Made by a program: the position numbers and the translations under genes. Shown piece after piece: positions 25,994 through 33,224 of a DNA stretch of 64,000 nucleotides. A model generated the notes under the pieces. It had not been told where the DNA came from. It saw only the letters and a program-made list of their open reading frames with translations, and searched no databases. Origin of the DNA: Solibacillus faecavium. Lineage in GTDB: Bacteria > Bacillota > Bacilli > Bacillales_A > Planococcaceae. Positions within the stretch are counted from its first letter, which is position 1; every line of letters begins with the position of its first letter. Location: NCBI RefSeq assembly GCF_014836905.1, contig NZ_JACSPZ010000010.1, positions 1-64,000 on the forward strand. The letters are read 5' to 3'.

Positions 25994-26535
25994 AAATTAC
26001 CCCATCTTTCTTCAGAATAGACATTCTGTTTCTAAACTTTTAAAGACAACTTTAATCTGTGATTTTGTCCTTACATTGCAGATAAAGATGCCTACCGCTC
26101 CATCCAATCTGCCAAATTTCCTATAATAAATTACAAAATATTATGTAAAGTAATTATTTTTTTGCTGTTTGAGTTCCATTAACTATAATATATTTCGTAT
26201 ATATTTGTGCATTTATTAGTAACTATAGTGAATATTAACATATTCTAACTTTTCCTTTCAACCTAATTTTAACAAATACTATAGTTCAAAATGATTATGA
26301 TACTTCCCTTTTTTAGAAATAGTCTCCGTAAATAATTTTATATTACTAGAAAATCAAACCTTTTTTATATTATTACTGGAATACTTTCCACCAATAAAAT
26401 CTTCTAACAAAATTCACTTTACTTTTATCCAAAAATTAATTATTTATAAAATAAATCTTCTTAACCTTAATCTCTTTTAATATGTAGCAAAATAGTTCAT
26501 AATTGTATAAAATGCTTATGAAGAGGTGTTATAAA
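25994..26535. other. AT-rich divergent intergenic region
   Basis: About 540 bp between the divergent AraC and LytTR regulators. Apart from the CAGAAT/ATTCTG repeat at 26012-26027 I see no gene, hairpin or known motif. It must hold the promoters of both regulators. Confidence 0.5.
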
Positions 26536-27186
26536 GTGGAGCCAAAACAAATAGAAGAAATTATGGAAGTCATTAAAGAATTTTTCCCTGAAAATACTTC
26601 CATTGCTATTTCAGATACGAATGAGTATATTTACTATCAACCAAGCAAAAAAGTAGATTTAAAAATTAAGCCGGGTGACCCTATTAAAGAAGGATCAGCA
26701 GCTTACAAAGCATTAACGTATGGACAGAAGATTAACTCTTACATTGAGTCGGATGTATTCGGGGTTCCTTATTACGGAATGAGTATTCCCCTCATTGAAG
26801 AAGGCGAAACAAAAGGTGCCATCACGGCCATTTTCCCTCAAAAGCCCTCACCGTTTTTAACAAATTATATTACAGTGAAAATCGATGATTGCTGGTACCC
26901 AATCAAACATAACCAAGTTATCTATTTGGAGACTCAATTACGTAAAACTTTTGTTAAAACAATGCACCGTGAAGGTTACCACCGTTTGAACCTTAGTGAC
27001 CTGGAATTATTCTTGGCACCAGATTCATTTATTCGATGCCACCGTTCATATATTGTGAACATCGATTATATTGAAGAAATCCAACCGGATTCACATTCTA
27101 CTTTCTTATTAATTATGAAAGACGGCACACGCATTCCTGTTAGCCAACGCTATGCGAGCTACTTCCGCCGTTCTTTAGGTTTCTAA
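26536..27186 (+). CDS. one-component LytTR-family transcriptional regulator
   Basis: 216 aa from GTG 26536, 7 nt after GAGGTG; the ATG at 26503 lacks a ribosome site. The C-terminal ~100 residues are a LytTR DNA-binding domain (IYLETQLRKTFV... FIRCHRSYIVNIDYI, about 145-180). The N-terminal ~105 residues lack a receiver domain and instead look like a GAF/PAS-type sensor (GDPIKEGSAAYKAL and VFGVPYYGMSIPLIEE). No membrane segment. It lies 342 nt upstream of and codirectional with the CoA-transferase, its likely target. Confidence 0.82.
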   Translation: MEPKQIEEIMEVIKEFFPENTSIAISDTNEYIYYQPSKKVDLKIKPGDPIKEGSAAYKALTYGQKINSYIESDVFGVPYYGMSIPLIEEGETKGAITAIFPQKPSPFLTNYITVKIDDCWYPIKHNQVIYLETQLRKTFVKTMHREGYHRLNLSDLELFLAPDSFIRCHRSYIVNIDYIEEIQPDSHSTFLLIMKDGTRIPVSQRYASYFRRSLGF

Positions 27187-27367
27187 ATGGAACTTTCTAA
27201 GCGACTTGTTATAAACAGGTCGCTTTTATCTTTTTACCACTTATTACTTTCTCCTTTTCAACCATTTTTTCATCTAAATTGTAAAAATCTGCTCATTTTT
27301 AGTTCCGGTAAAATCATAGTAAAACCGAATTTATCTACTCTACGCAATAAAGTTCTCGATTAATCAT

Positions 27368-27382
27368 TTTTTAAGCGCTTTT
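27368..27382 (+). promoter_or_regulatory. cre-like site before the CoA-transferase
   Basis: TTTAAGCGCTTTTA matches the CcpA cre consensus TGNAARCGNWWWCA at all but two defined positions and is centred on AAGCGCTT. It lies about 150 nt before the gene. The rest of 27187-27527 is AT-rich without a gene. Confidence 0.4.
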
Positions 27383-27527
27383 ATGTTATGTGTGAAGTTA
27401 ATGTGACAATTTGGTGATATTATTAACGTAAATGCCAGTTTAGTACCTGGTAAAAAAAACAGAAAATTCTAATATTATTTTCTGATTAATCAAACGATTA
27501 AAAAACTTTTTAGGGGAGGATTTTTAA

Positions 27528-29048
27528 ATGGATCCACGAGTTGAGAAACGTTTAGGTTTAAAAGGGTTAGCAGATAAAATCGTAACAGCTGAACAAGCAG
27601 CTGCTTTAATTGAAGACGGTACAGTAGTAGGGATGTCCGGATTCACACGTGCAGGGGATGCTAAAGTAGTACCAATGGCTTTAGTTGAGCGCGCTAAAAA
27701 TGAAAAAATTAAAATTGATGTATATACAGGGGCTTCATTAGGTCCTGAAGTTGATAACCATTTAGCTGCTGCTGGTGTTATTAACAAACGCGGTCCTTTC
27801 CAAGGGGATGCGGTAATGCGCGGTATGATTAACAAAGACCAAATTTCTTATGTAGACGCTCACCTATCTCACAATGCTGAGTTAGTGCGCCAAGGAGTTA
27901 TCGGTCCAATTAAACACTTAATTTTAGAAGCTGTAGCAATTACAGAAGATGGACTAATTATCCCATCAAACTCTGTAGGTAACTCTCCAATTTTTGCTGA
28001 GTATGCTGAGAACATCATTATCGAATTAAACATTTCTCATCCAGAAGCATTAATCGGTATTCACGATATTTACGTTCCTGGTGAACAAGGTAAGCGTGAT
28101 GCTATTCCAATGACAAATGCTGAGCAACGTATTGGTGAAATTGGTATTCGTGTAGACTTAGATAAAATCCAAGCAATCGTTATTTCTGAAGAGCCAGATG
28201 CGCCTTCATTAATCGTACCTCCAGATGAAGAAACACAAAATATGGCAAACATTTTATTAGACTTCTTCCGTTCAGAAATCAAAGCGGGTCGTTTAACAAA
28301 TGAATTAATGCCATTACAATCTGGTGTAGGTTCTGTAGCAAACGCAGTTTTAGACGGTTTTGCTGATTCTGAATTCGAAAACTTAGTAGTTGCTTCTGAA
28401 GTACTACAAGATGCAGTATTCAACTTAATTGATGCTGGTAAAGTACGCTTTGCTGCTGCAACTTCTATTACACTTACTGAAGAATTACAGAAAAAAGTTT
28501 ACGGCAACTTAGAAAAGTATGCTGACAAAATTTGCTTACGTCCACAAGAAATTTCTAACCACCCAGAGCTTATCCGTCGTTTGGGCTTAATCTCAATCAA
28601 CACTGCTCTTGAGTTAGATATTTATGGTAACGTAAACTCTACACACGTTTCAGGTACTAAAATGATGAACGGTATCGGTGGTTCTGGTGACTTCGCACGT
28701 AACGCTCGTCTTGGTATCTTCGTAACGAAATCATACGCAAAAGGCGGCGCGATTTCTTCAATCGTACCAATGGTTTCTCACGTAGACCACACTGAACACG
28801 ATGTAGATGTAATCGTAACGGAACAAGGTATCGCTGATTTACGCGGACTAGCTCCAAAAGAGCGTGTTAAGTTAATCATCGAAAACTGTGCACACCCTGA
28901 TTTCAAAGAGCAATTATGGGATTACTACAACCGTGCTTTTGAAGCTACAGGCGGCGCGCAAACTCCTCACATTTTAGAGGAAGCTCTTTCTTGGCACGTA
29001 AACCTTGCTAAAAACAAAACAATGAAAAAAGAAGTAACTAAAGCGTAA
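27528..29048 (+). CDS. acetyl-CoA hydrolase/transferase family protein (succinate or acetate CoA-transferase)
   Basis: 506 aa, full length for the Cat1/AarC/YgfH subfamily. These enzymes move CoA between succinyl-CoA or acetyl-CoA and a carboxylate through a glutamyl-CoA intermediate. The catalytic Glu is in VVASEVLQDAV (about residue 288), and the GxGG-type loop is NGIGGSGDFARNA (about 383-395). The ribosome site AGGGGAGGA precedes ATG 27528. Codon use is strongly biased (highly expressed type). The LytTR regulator upstream and a cre-like site suggest control by carbon status. Confidence 0.92.
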   Translation: MDPRVEKRLGLKGLADKIVTAEQAAALIEDGTVVGMSGFTRAGDAKVVPMALVERAKNEKIKIDVYTGASLGPEVDNHLAAAGVINKRGPFQGDAVMRGMINKDQISYVDAHLSHNAELVRQGVIGPIKHLILEAVAITEDGLIIPSNSVGNSPIFAEYAENIIIELNISHPEALIGIHDIYVPGEQGKRDAIPMTNAEQRIGEIGIRVDLDKIQAIVISEEPDAPSLIVPPDEETQNMANILLDFFRSEIKAGRLTNELMPLQSGVGSVANAVLDGFADSEFENLVVASEVLQDAVFNLIDAGKVRFAAATSITLTEELQKKVYGNLEKYADKICLRPQEISNHPELIRRLGLISINTALELDIYGNVNSTHVSGTKMMNGIGGSGDFARNARLGIFVTKSYAKGGAISSIVPMVSHVDHTEHDVDVIVTEQGIADLRGLAPKERVKLIIENCAHPDFKEQLWDYYNRAFEATGGAQTPHILEEALSWHVNLAKNKTMKKEVTKA

Positions 29049-29064
29049 TTTATACACAACATAC

Positions 29065-29112
29065 AGGGTTTGTCCGAAAGTCTTTTGACTTATCGGACAA
29101 ACCCTTTTTTTG
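29065..29112 (+). terminator. terminator of the CoA-transferase gene
   Basis: Perfect 13-bp stem AGGGTTTGTCCGA/TCGGACAAACCCT followed by seven T. Confidence 0.92.
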
Positions 29113-29130
29113 TTGAATATTATTTTTGAT

Positions 29131-29535
29131 TTATTTTGAACGTTTATCCTGCTCATCATTGTAATAATCCGTTGTTGTTTGAGCACCTTCTTCTACCATT
29201 TGGTTACCTTCTAAAGTATGATCGGCAACATCTCCCGCTGTCATTGCAACCTCTTCCAGCGTTTCTTCTTCATAAGCATCTTTGCCGACAGAGGCAGACT
29301 TAGCAATATTTGTATTTAAATCTTTCGTAACCGGAGAGTGAGCAGCATCGTTACCAGTTACTTTTTCTTGTGCTTTCTGCATTAAACCTTGCACGCCACC
29401 ACTTTCATCTACTTTACCTTTTGCTTTATTTAAATAATCCATTGCTTTATCACGGTTTTCCTTCTTACTTAAGAAAGAAGCTGCTCCAGCTATCAATCCC
29501 GCCATTACAACGCCTTTACCTTTTAATTTAGCCAT
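29131..29535 (-). CDS. YtxH-like putative general stress protein
   Basis: 134 aa, highly charged. It has a short N-terminal hydrophobic Ala/Gly stretch (VVMAGLIAGAASFL, 9-22), then a helical Lys-rich part like YtxH/late-embryogenesis-type stress proteins, and an acidic tail. No enzymatic motif. A SigB-type promoter lies 58-82 nt upstream, so it is probably a general stress gene. The ribosome site GGAGGTAA precedes ATG 29535. The family assignment is tentative. Confidence 0.75.
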   Translation of the reverse strand: MAKLKGKGVVMAGLIAGAASFLSKKENRDKAMDYLNKAKGKVDESGGVQGLMQKAQEKVTGNDAAHSPVTKDLNTNIAKSASVGKDAYEEETLEEVAMTAGDVADHTLEGNQMVEEGAQTTTDYYNDEQDKRSK

Positions 29536-29592
29536 AATATTACCTCCAGTATCATTTGATTTTGATTTTGATTTCCATTCATATAATCTAAT

Positions 29593-29617
29593 ATACCCTG
29601 TGAATTTCTTTTAAAAC
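29593..29617 (-). promoter_or_regulatory. SigB-type promoter of the YtxH-like gene
   Basis: Minus strand: -35 GTTTTA (29617-29612) preceded by AAG, a 13-nt spacer, and a perfect -10 GGGTAT (29598-29593). Eleven of twelve consensus positions match. It is correctly placed for the gene ending at 29131. Confidence 0.8.
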
Positions 29618-29690
29618 CTTAACTATTTAGGATTAGAAAATCCAAAAAACGGATAATAATAATTAACTAAAGAAAAAAGGGGTGTTGGCT

Positions 29691-29795
29691 ATGATTCAAA
29701 AAAAGGAAATTACATATAAAGGAACTGAGATGCTCACTCTTCTTGGCGTCTCTGGAGTCATTACTTTTATAATTTCACTTTTTGTAGGATTTTAA
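29691..29795 (+). CDS. 34-aa single-span membrane peptide
   Basis: ATG 29691 to TAA 29795. The peptide starts MIQKKEITYKGTEM (soluble, basic) and continues into a hydrophobic helix LTLLGVSGVITFIISLF with no charge. The ribosome site AAAAGGGG lies 8 nt upstream and a terminator hairpin follows 33 nt after the stop. Unknown family. Start, ribosome site and terminator together make a real gene likely. Confidence 0.6.
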   Translation: MIQKKEITYKGTEMLTLLGVSGVITFIISLFVGF

Positions 29796-29827
29796 TCGAA
29801 ATTAATTTCACTTAAATATGTATAAAG

Positions 29828-29867
29828 AAAAACACGATTCCCTATCGTAATAGGAATTCGTGTTTTT
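29828..29867. terminator. bidirectional terminator after the 34-aa ORF
   Basis: Stem AAAACACGA/TCGTGTTTT with additional imperfect pairing, flanked by T runs on both strands, between the 34-aa ORF and the convergent GNAT gene. Confidence 0.8.
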
Positions 29868-29874
29868 GTATTTT

Positions 29875-30156
29875 TTATACTTTTACATCGTCATATGAGT
29901 CACTATTATCAAATGAAGATACGACATATGAGCAAAGGGCTTTCATCTTAAAGTTATTTTCTCGGGCATAGTTTGCCGCTTCATCCAAAAGTTTTTTAGC
30001 TACACCTTGACCGCGCAATTCATTTGATACATACGTATGATCCATAACCATGACTCCATCGCGTAGCACCCAAGTAATCTCTGCTAGACGCTCTCCGTTC
30101 ACTTCATATTCAAAAGCTCCATTGTTATTTCCATTGTCTTTGTACGTAAATTCCAT
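29875..30156 (-). CDS. small GNAT-fold N-acetyltransferase (YidJ/Gcn5-like)
   Basis: 93 aa, the size of the minimal GNAT family (COG2388). It has MDHTYVSNELRGQGVAKKLL (about 38-57), including the acetyl-CoA loop RGQGVAKKL, and the terminal CSYV strand. The substrate is unknown. The ribosome site AAAGGAGGGTG precedes ATG 30156. Confidence 0.88.
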   Translation of the reverse strand: MEFTYKDNGNNNGAFEYEVNGERLAEITWVLRDGVMVMDHTYVSNELRGQGVAKKLLDEAANYARENNFKMKALCSYVVSSFDNSDSYDDVKV

Positions 30157-30210
30157 TTTTCACCCTCCTTTATTATTCACAATAATATATCATAGTTTGA
30201 ATTTTCATGA

Positions 30211-30241
30211 AAAATAAAAGCACCCAATGATGAGTGCTTTT
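30211..30241 (-). terminator. terminator of the YpuA-like gene
   Basis: Stem AAAAGCACTC/GGGTGCTTTT-type pairing followed on the minus strand by ATTTTTC. Confidence 0.65.
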
Positions 30242-30249
30242 AAATACTA

Positions 30250-31170
30250 CTATTCTTTTTTAAACCAAGTTGATATCGTATCAATTAGATTAGTGAAGAA
30301 GTTTTTGACACCTTGCCAGAAACCTTCATCTTCTAAAATGCCACCGAAAGTTTCATCAAATTTTGCCGTTAAATCTGAAAGCTGTGAAGATAGTTTACTA
30401 AAATCGATATTTAAATTACTAATGCGATCCATTAAATCTACTAATAATTGACGGTCTTTCTCGCTTAAGTTAATTTGTAGCTTAGCCAATTGTTCTTCAA
30501 CAATTTGTTGAACTTCCTCTTTATTAGCCGGCTTGTTCTCAGCAATCGCTTTTTTGATTTGTGTTAGTAGCTCTGCTACCTGTTCATCTGTAACACCTGC
30601 CGACTCGGCAATTGAAGTGGCAACTGATAATTCGTCATTGGCAACATCTGTACGTTCAATATCCAATGTTTCACCTGTTTTTACTTCATACGCTTTATAA
30701 ATGCCCACTAATGCAGAGTGACCTGTTACCGGTTTTGGAGCCGCAATTTCCACAATCGCGTCTTCAATACCTGCAGTTAACATTGCATTTGCATACATTT
30801 CTGATGTCACTTGTGTAATATTAGCTGGAGTGACAATGCTAATTGTCAGTCCTTTCCCTGCATCTTGACGCGTAATTTTAGCAGATGAAAACATGCGGGA
30901 ACTAGGGTTACTGTCTTTTATATATTTGGCTAAATCTTGGCCAGAAATAGTAATTTCATCAACTTCTGTTTCTTGGGAGACACGTAATGCAGTTTTTACA
31001 ATCTCCTTTTCACTATCGGATAAATTTGATCCATAAACTACGATTGGTACCCCTAGCTTTTCATTGATTGGATTTTTTTGCTCTGTTGCTGCTGCAGACA
31101 CACTCAATGGTAATACTACCGAGATTAATAGTGCAAACGTCGCAACTAATGCAATCCATTTTTGTTTCAT
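30250..31170 (-). CDS. ypuA: YpuA-family (DUF1002) secreted protein
   Basis: 306 aa. Signal peptide at 1-27 (ALLISVVLPLSVSAAA). The mature part matches the DUF1002 family: VVYGSNLSDSEKEIVKTALRV... and ITVTPANITQVTSEMYANA-type blocks (about 48-135). The C-terminal part is helical with a Lys/Glu-rich end. Function unknown in B. subtilis. Single-gene unit with its own terminator. The ribosome site is AAAGGGGGA before ATG 31170. Confidence 0.88.
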   Translation of the reverse strand: MKQKWIALVATFALLISVVLPLSVSAAATEQKNPINEKLGVPIVVYGSNLSDSEKEIVKTALRVSQETEVDEITISGQDLAKYIKDSNPSSRMFSSAKITRQDAGKGLTISIVTPANITQVTSEMYANAMLTAGIEDAIVEIAAPKPVTGHSALVGIYKAYEVKTGETLDIERTDVANDELSVATSIAESAGVTDEQVAELLTQIKKAIAENKPANKEEVQQIVEEQLAKLQINLSEKDRQLLVDLMDRISNLNIDFSKLSSQLSDLTAKFDETFGGILEDEGFWQGVKNFFTNLIDTISTWFKKE

Positions 31171-31253
31171 TATTAAATCCCCCTTTTTAAATGTATATTC
31201 CCATTTTCACTTAATCTTGTCCTAATTTCATATACATTCTCTATTAATACGTA

Positions 31254-31298
31254 TAAAAAAAGTAAAAGGTTGCAAATTTTAATTCACCTTTTACTTTT
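31254..31298 (-). terminator. terminator of cvfB
   Basis: Perfect 13-bp stem AAAAGTAAAAGGT/ACCTTTTACTTTT, followed on the minus strand by TTT and more A/T. Confidence 0.85.
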
Positions 31299-31317
31299 CA
31301 ATGTACTTTACTCTATT

Positions 31318-32181
31318 TTAATCTCTGGCGATTTCCGTCCAGCCATCTTTTTGTGTAATTTTACGAGCCTTCATTAATGTACCAAGCGCACGCTTAAATG
31401 AACCTTTACTCATATTGAACATTTCCGTAATTTCTTCCGGCGTTGACTTGTCACCGAATGGCATTTTACCACCGACACTTTCTAAATACGCGAAGATTTT
31501 TTCTGCATCTTCTCCTAAACGTTCATGTTTTCGAGGTAAAAATGACCCGTTTAGTGAACCATCTTCCTTCACATCAATGATGCGTACCTGTACATCTTGT
31601 CCTAAGCGAGGTTCAGCTTTCATTTCTGACTCATGAACGAAAATACGATATGGTTTTTCTACACCTAGCAAAAATGACCCTACTGGTAATAGACGATATG
31701 GGCGAGCTGTAATGTTTTTATTGAACAGTTCTGCTTCAGCACCTTCATACATGTCATTTACCTTTTCTTCAGTAACGAGACGTCCGAACAAATCACCATT
31801 GCGATCTGTACGCAATGTCATATATAAATGGTCCCCTGACTCCGGCCATACTTCGGAAATAGCTGGTAAATCTTCTGCACGGACTAAAACTTCTCGAGAT
31901 GTGCCAATATCACAAAAGGCACCTTCTTTTGTAACTTTTAAAACTCGTGCCCAACCATAATCGGCTTCTGTAATATGTGGAATGGCTGTTGTCGCTTGAA
32001 GGTCCCCACGTCGATCCGTATATAGGAAAACTTTTACTAAATCCCCAATCGCTAATGTTTCTATAACATCCGATGCATTTAATGGGATTTCTAAATCACC
32101 ATTCGTTAATACATATCGTGATCCTTGTTCCTCTAATACAGTTAATTCCACTACTTGTCCTGATTTAATTAATTGATTCAT
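31318..32181 (-). CDS. cvfB: CvfB-family RNA-binding protein (S1 domains plus winged helix)
   Basis: 287 aa. Three S1-like domains (first about 8-60, second GWARVLKVTKEGAFCDIG about 76-93, third about 150-215) and a C-terminal winged helix (MPFGDKSTPEEITEMFNMSK...). Homologue of S. aureus CvfB and B. subtilis YitL, a regulator acting through RNA. The gene starts 30 nt after mntR and is probably cotranscribed. The ribosome site AAAAAGGAGAA precedes ATG 32181. Confidence 0.92.
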   Translation of the reverse strand: MNQLIKSGQVVELTVLEEQGSRYVLTNGDLEIPLNASDVIETLAIGDLVKVFLYTDRRGDLQATTAIPHITEADYGWARVLKVTKEGAFCDIGTSREVLVRAEDLPAISEVWPESGDHLYMTLRTDRNGDLFGRLVTEEKVNDMYEGAEAELFNKNITARPYRLLPVGSFLLGVEKPYRIFVHESEMKAEPRLGQDVQVRIIDVKEDGSLNGSFLPRKHERLGEDAEKIFAYLESVGGKMPFGDKSTPEEITEMFNMSKGSFKRALGTLMKARKITQKDGWTEIARD

Positions 32182-32211
32182 TCAATACATTCTCCTTTTT
32201 CTCGTCAATCA

Positions 32212-32631
32212 TTACATATTATGATTTGATTTCATTTCTTCTAGCTTCCTTGTCATGTCGGGCTCTTCTTCTAAAAGCTGTACTAAATCAGCTATACGGT
32301 CAATCGAATTCCAACTTAAATGATGTTCAATACCTTCAACATCTTCATAAATATGTTCTTCATTTACCCCAATTAAACGCAAAAATTGTTCCAGCAATTC
32401 ATGACGCTGAACTAGTCGCTTTCCTAATTTTTGCCCTTTTGGCGTCAATGTTAAGCCTCTATATTTCTCATACAGTAAATATCCATCTTTATCTAATTTC
32501 TGCACCATTTTTGTAACGGAGGAAGGTAGAACAGATAAAGCTTCTGCGATATCGGACACACGAGCATACCCTTTATTTTCGATCAATAAATAAATTTGTT
32601 CAATGTGGTCCTCCATGCTAGGTGTTGGCAT
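32212..32631 (-). CDS. mntR: manganese-responsive repressor MntR
   Basis: 139 aa DtxR-family regulator. All Mn ligands of B. subtilis MntR are present at the same numbers: D8, E11, H77, E99, E102 and H103. The winged helix [20 protein letters not shown] (25-44) is intact. It represses Mn uptake genes when Mn is high. It lacks the SH3 domain, as MntR does. No MntR target is seen in this window. The ribosome site AGGGAACAG is weak; ATG 32631. Confidence 0.96.
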   Translation of the reverse strand: MPTPSMEDHIEQIYLLIENKGYARVSDIAEALSVLPSSVTKMVQKLDKDGYLLYEKYRGLTLTPKGQKLGKRLVQRHELLEQFLRLIGVNEEHIYEDVEGIEHHLSWNSIDRIADLVQLLEEEPDMTRKLEEMKSNHNM

Positions 32632-32710
32632 AACTGTTCCCTCTCTTTCAATTGCTCCTTTAAGTTTACTACAATTTCATGCAAAAAGTTAACTGAAAAC
32701 AGTGAACGTT

Positions 32711-32757
32711 AAAAAAGGGATATTCAAATTAGTTTGTCCCTAATTGAATACCCTTTT
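32711..32757 (-). terminator. terminator after the ComFB-like gene
   Basis: Imperfect long stem of about 17 bp (AAAAGGGTATTCAATT with its partner) followed on the minus strand by TTTTTTAACG, about 70 nt downstream of the stop. Confidence 0.7.
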
Positions 32758-32828
32758 ATTTCAAATCTATGTTAAAGCTTGCCATACAGCTACATGATTT
32801 ATACATATGAATAATTATCCCCAAGGAA

Positions 32829-33110
32829 TTATGAATGACTTGGATATTGTTTAACAAGATGAAGTGCACGGATAATTTGCTTGTTAATTTCTTCAATGCT
32901 TTCTGGTGTGTTCATTTGGTTGAATGCTGCATCTCTTGATTCTTCTGAAGCGACATATCGAGCAGGTAAAGAATTCAATGCTATAGCAGCGACATCCATT
33001 TCACACTGTTTACAGTGACAAAATGTCTGGTATTGAACGCCATGCAGCAAAAAACTTACAAGTCCCATTACAATCTCTTCTGTAACATTTACTAATTTTA
33101 TATTGGACAT
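32829..33110 (-). CDS. ComFB-family protein
   Basis: 93 aa, the usual length of the late-competence ComFB family. Signature: CHCKQCEMDVAAIALNSLPARYV (cysteines C31, C33, C36; the region 31-53), with a helical surround. B. subtilis ComFB lies between comFA and comFC; here the gene is alone, away from comF. The family has been linked to cyclic-di-nucleotide binding in cyanobacteria; no role is proven in bacilli. ATG 33110 with AGGTCGAAA upstream. Confidence 0.85.
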   Translation of the reverse strand: MSNIKLVNVTEEIVMGLVSFLLHGVQYQTFCHCKQCEMDVAAIALNSLPARYVASEESRDAAFNQMNTPESIEEINKQIIRALHLVKQYPSHS

Positions 33111-33224
33111 TTTAATATTTCGACCTTTCGCCTCATTTCATTAATATTCACTTAATAATATAACTTTCGTTAAAATAACTCAAGAACTCCGTCGTTTGAT
33201 ACCTATTTATAGTGTTTGTCTAGT

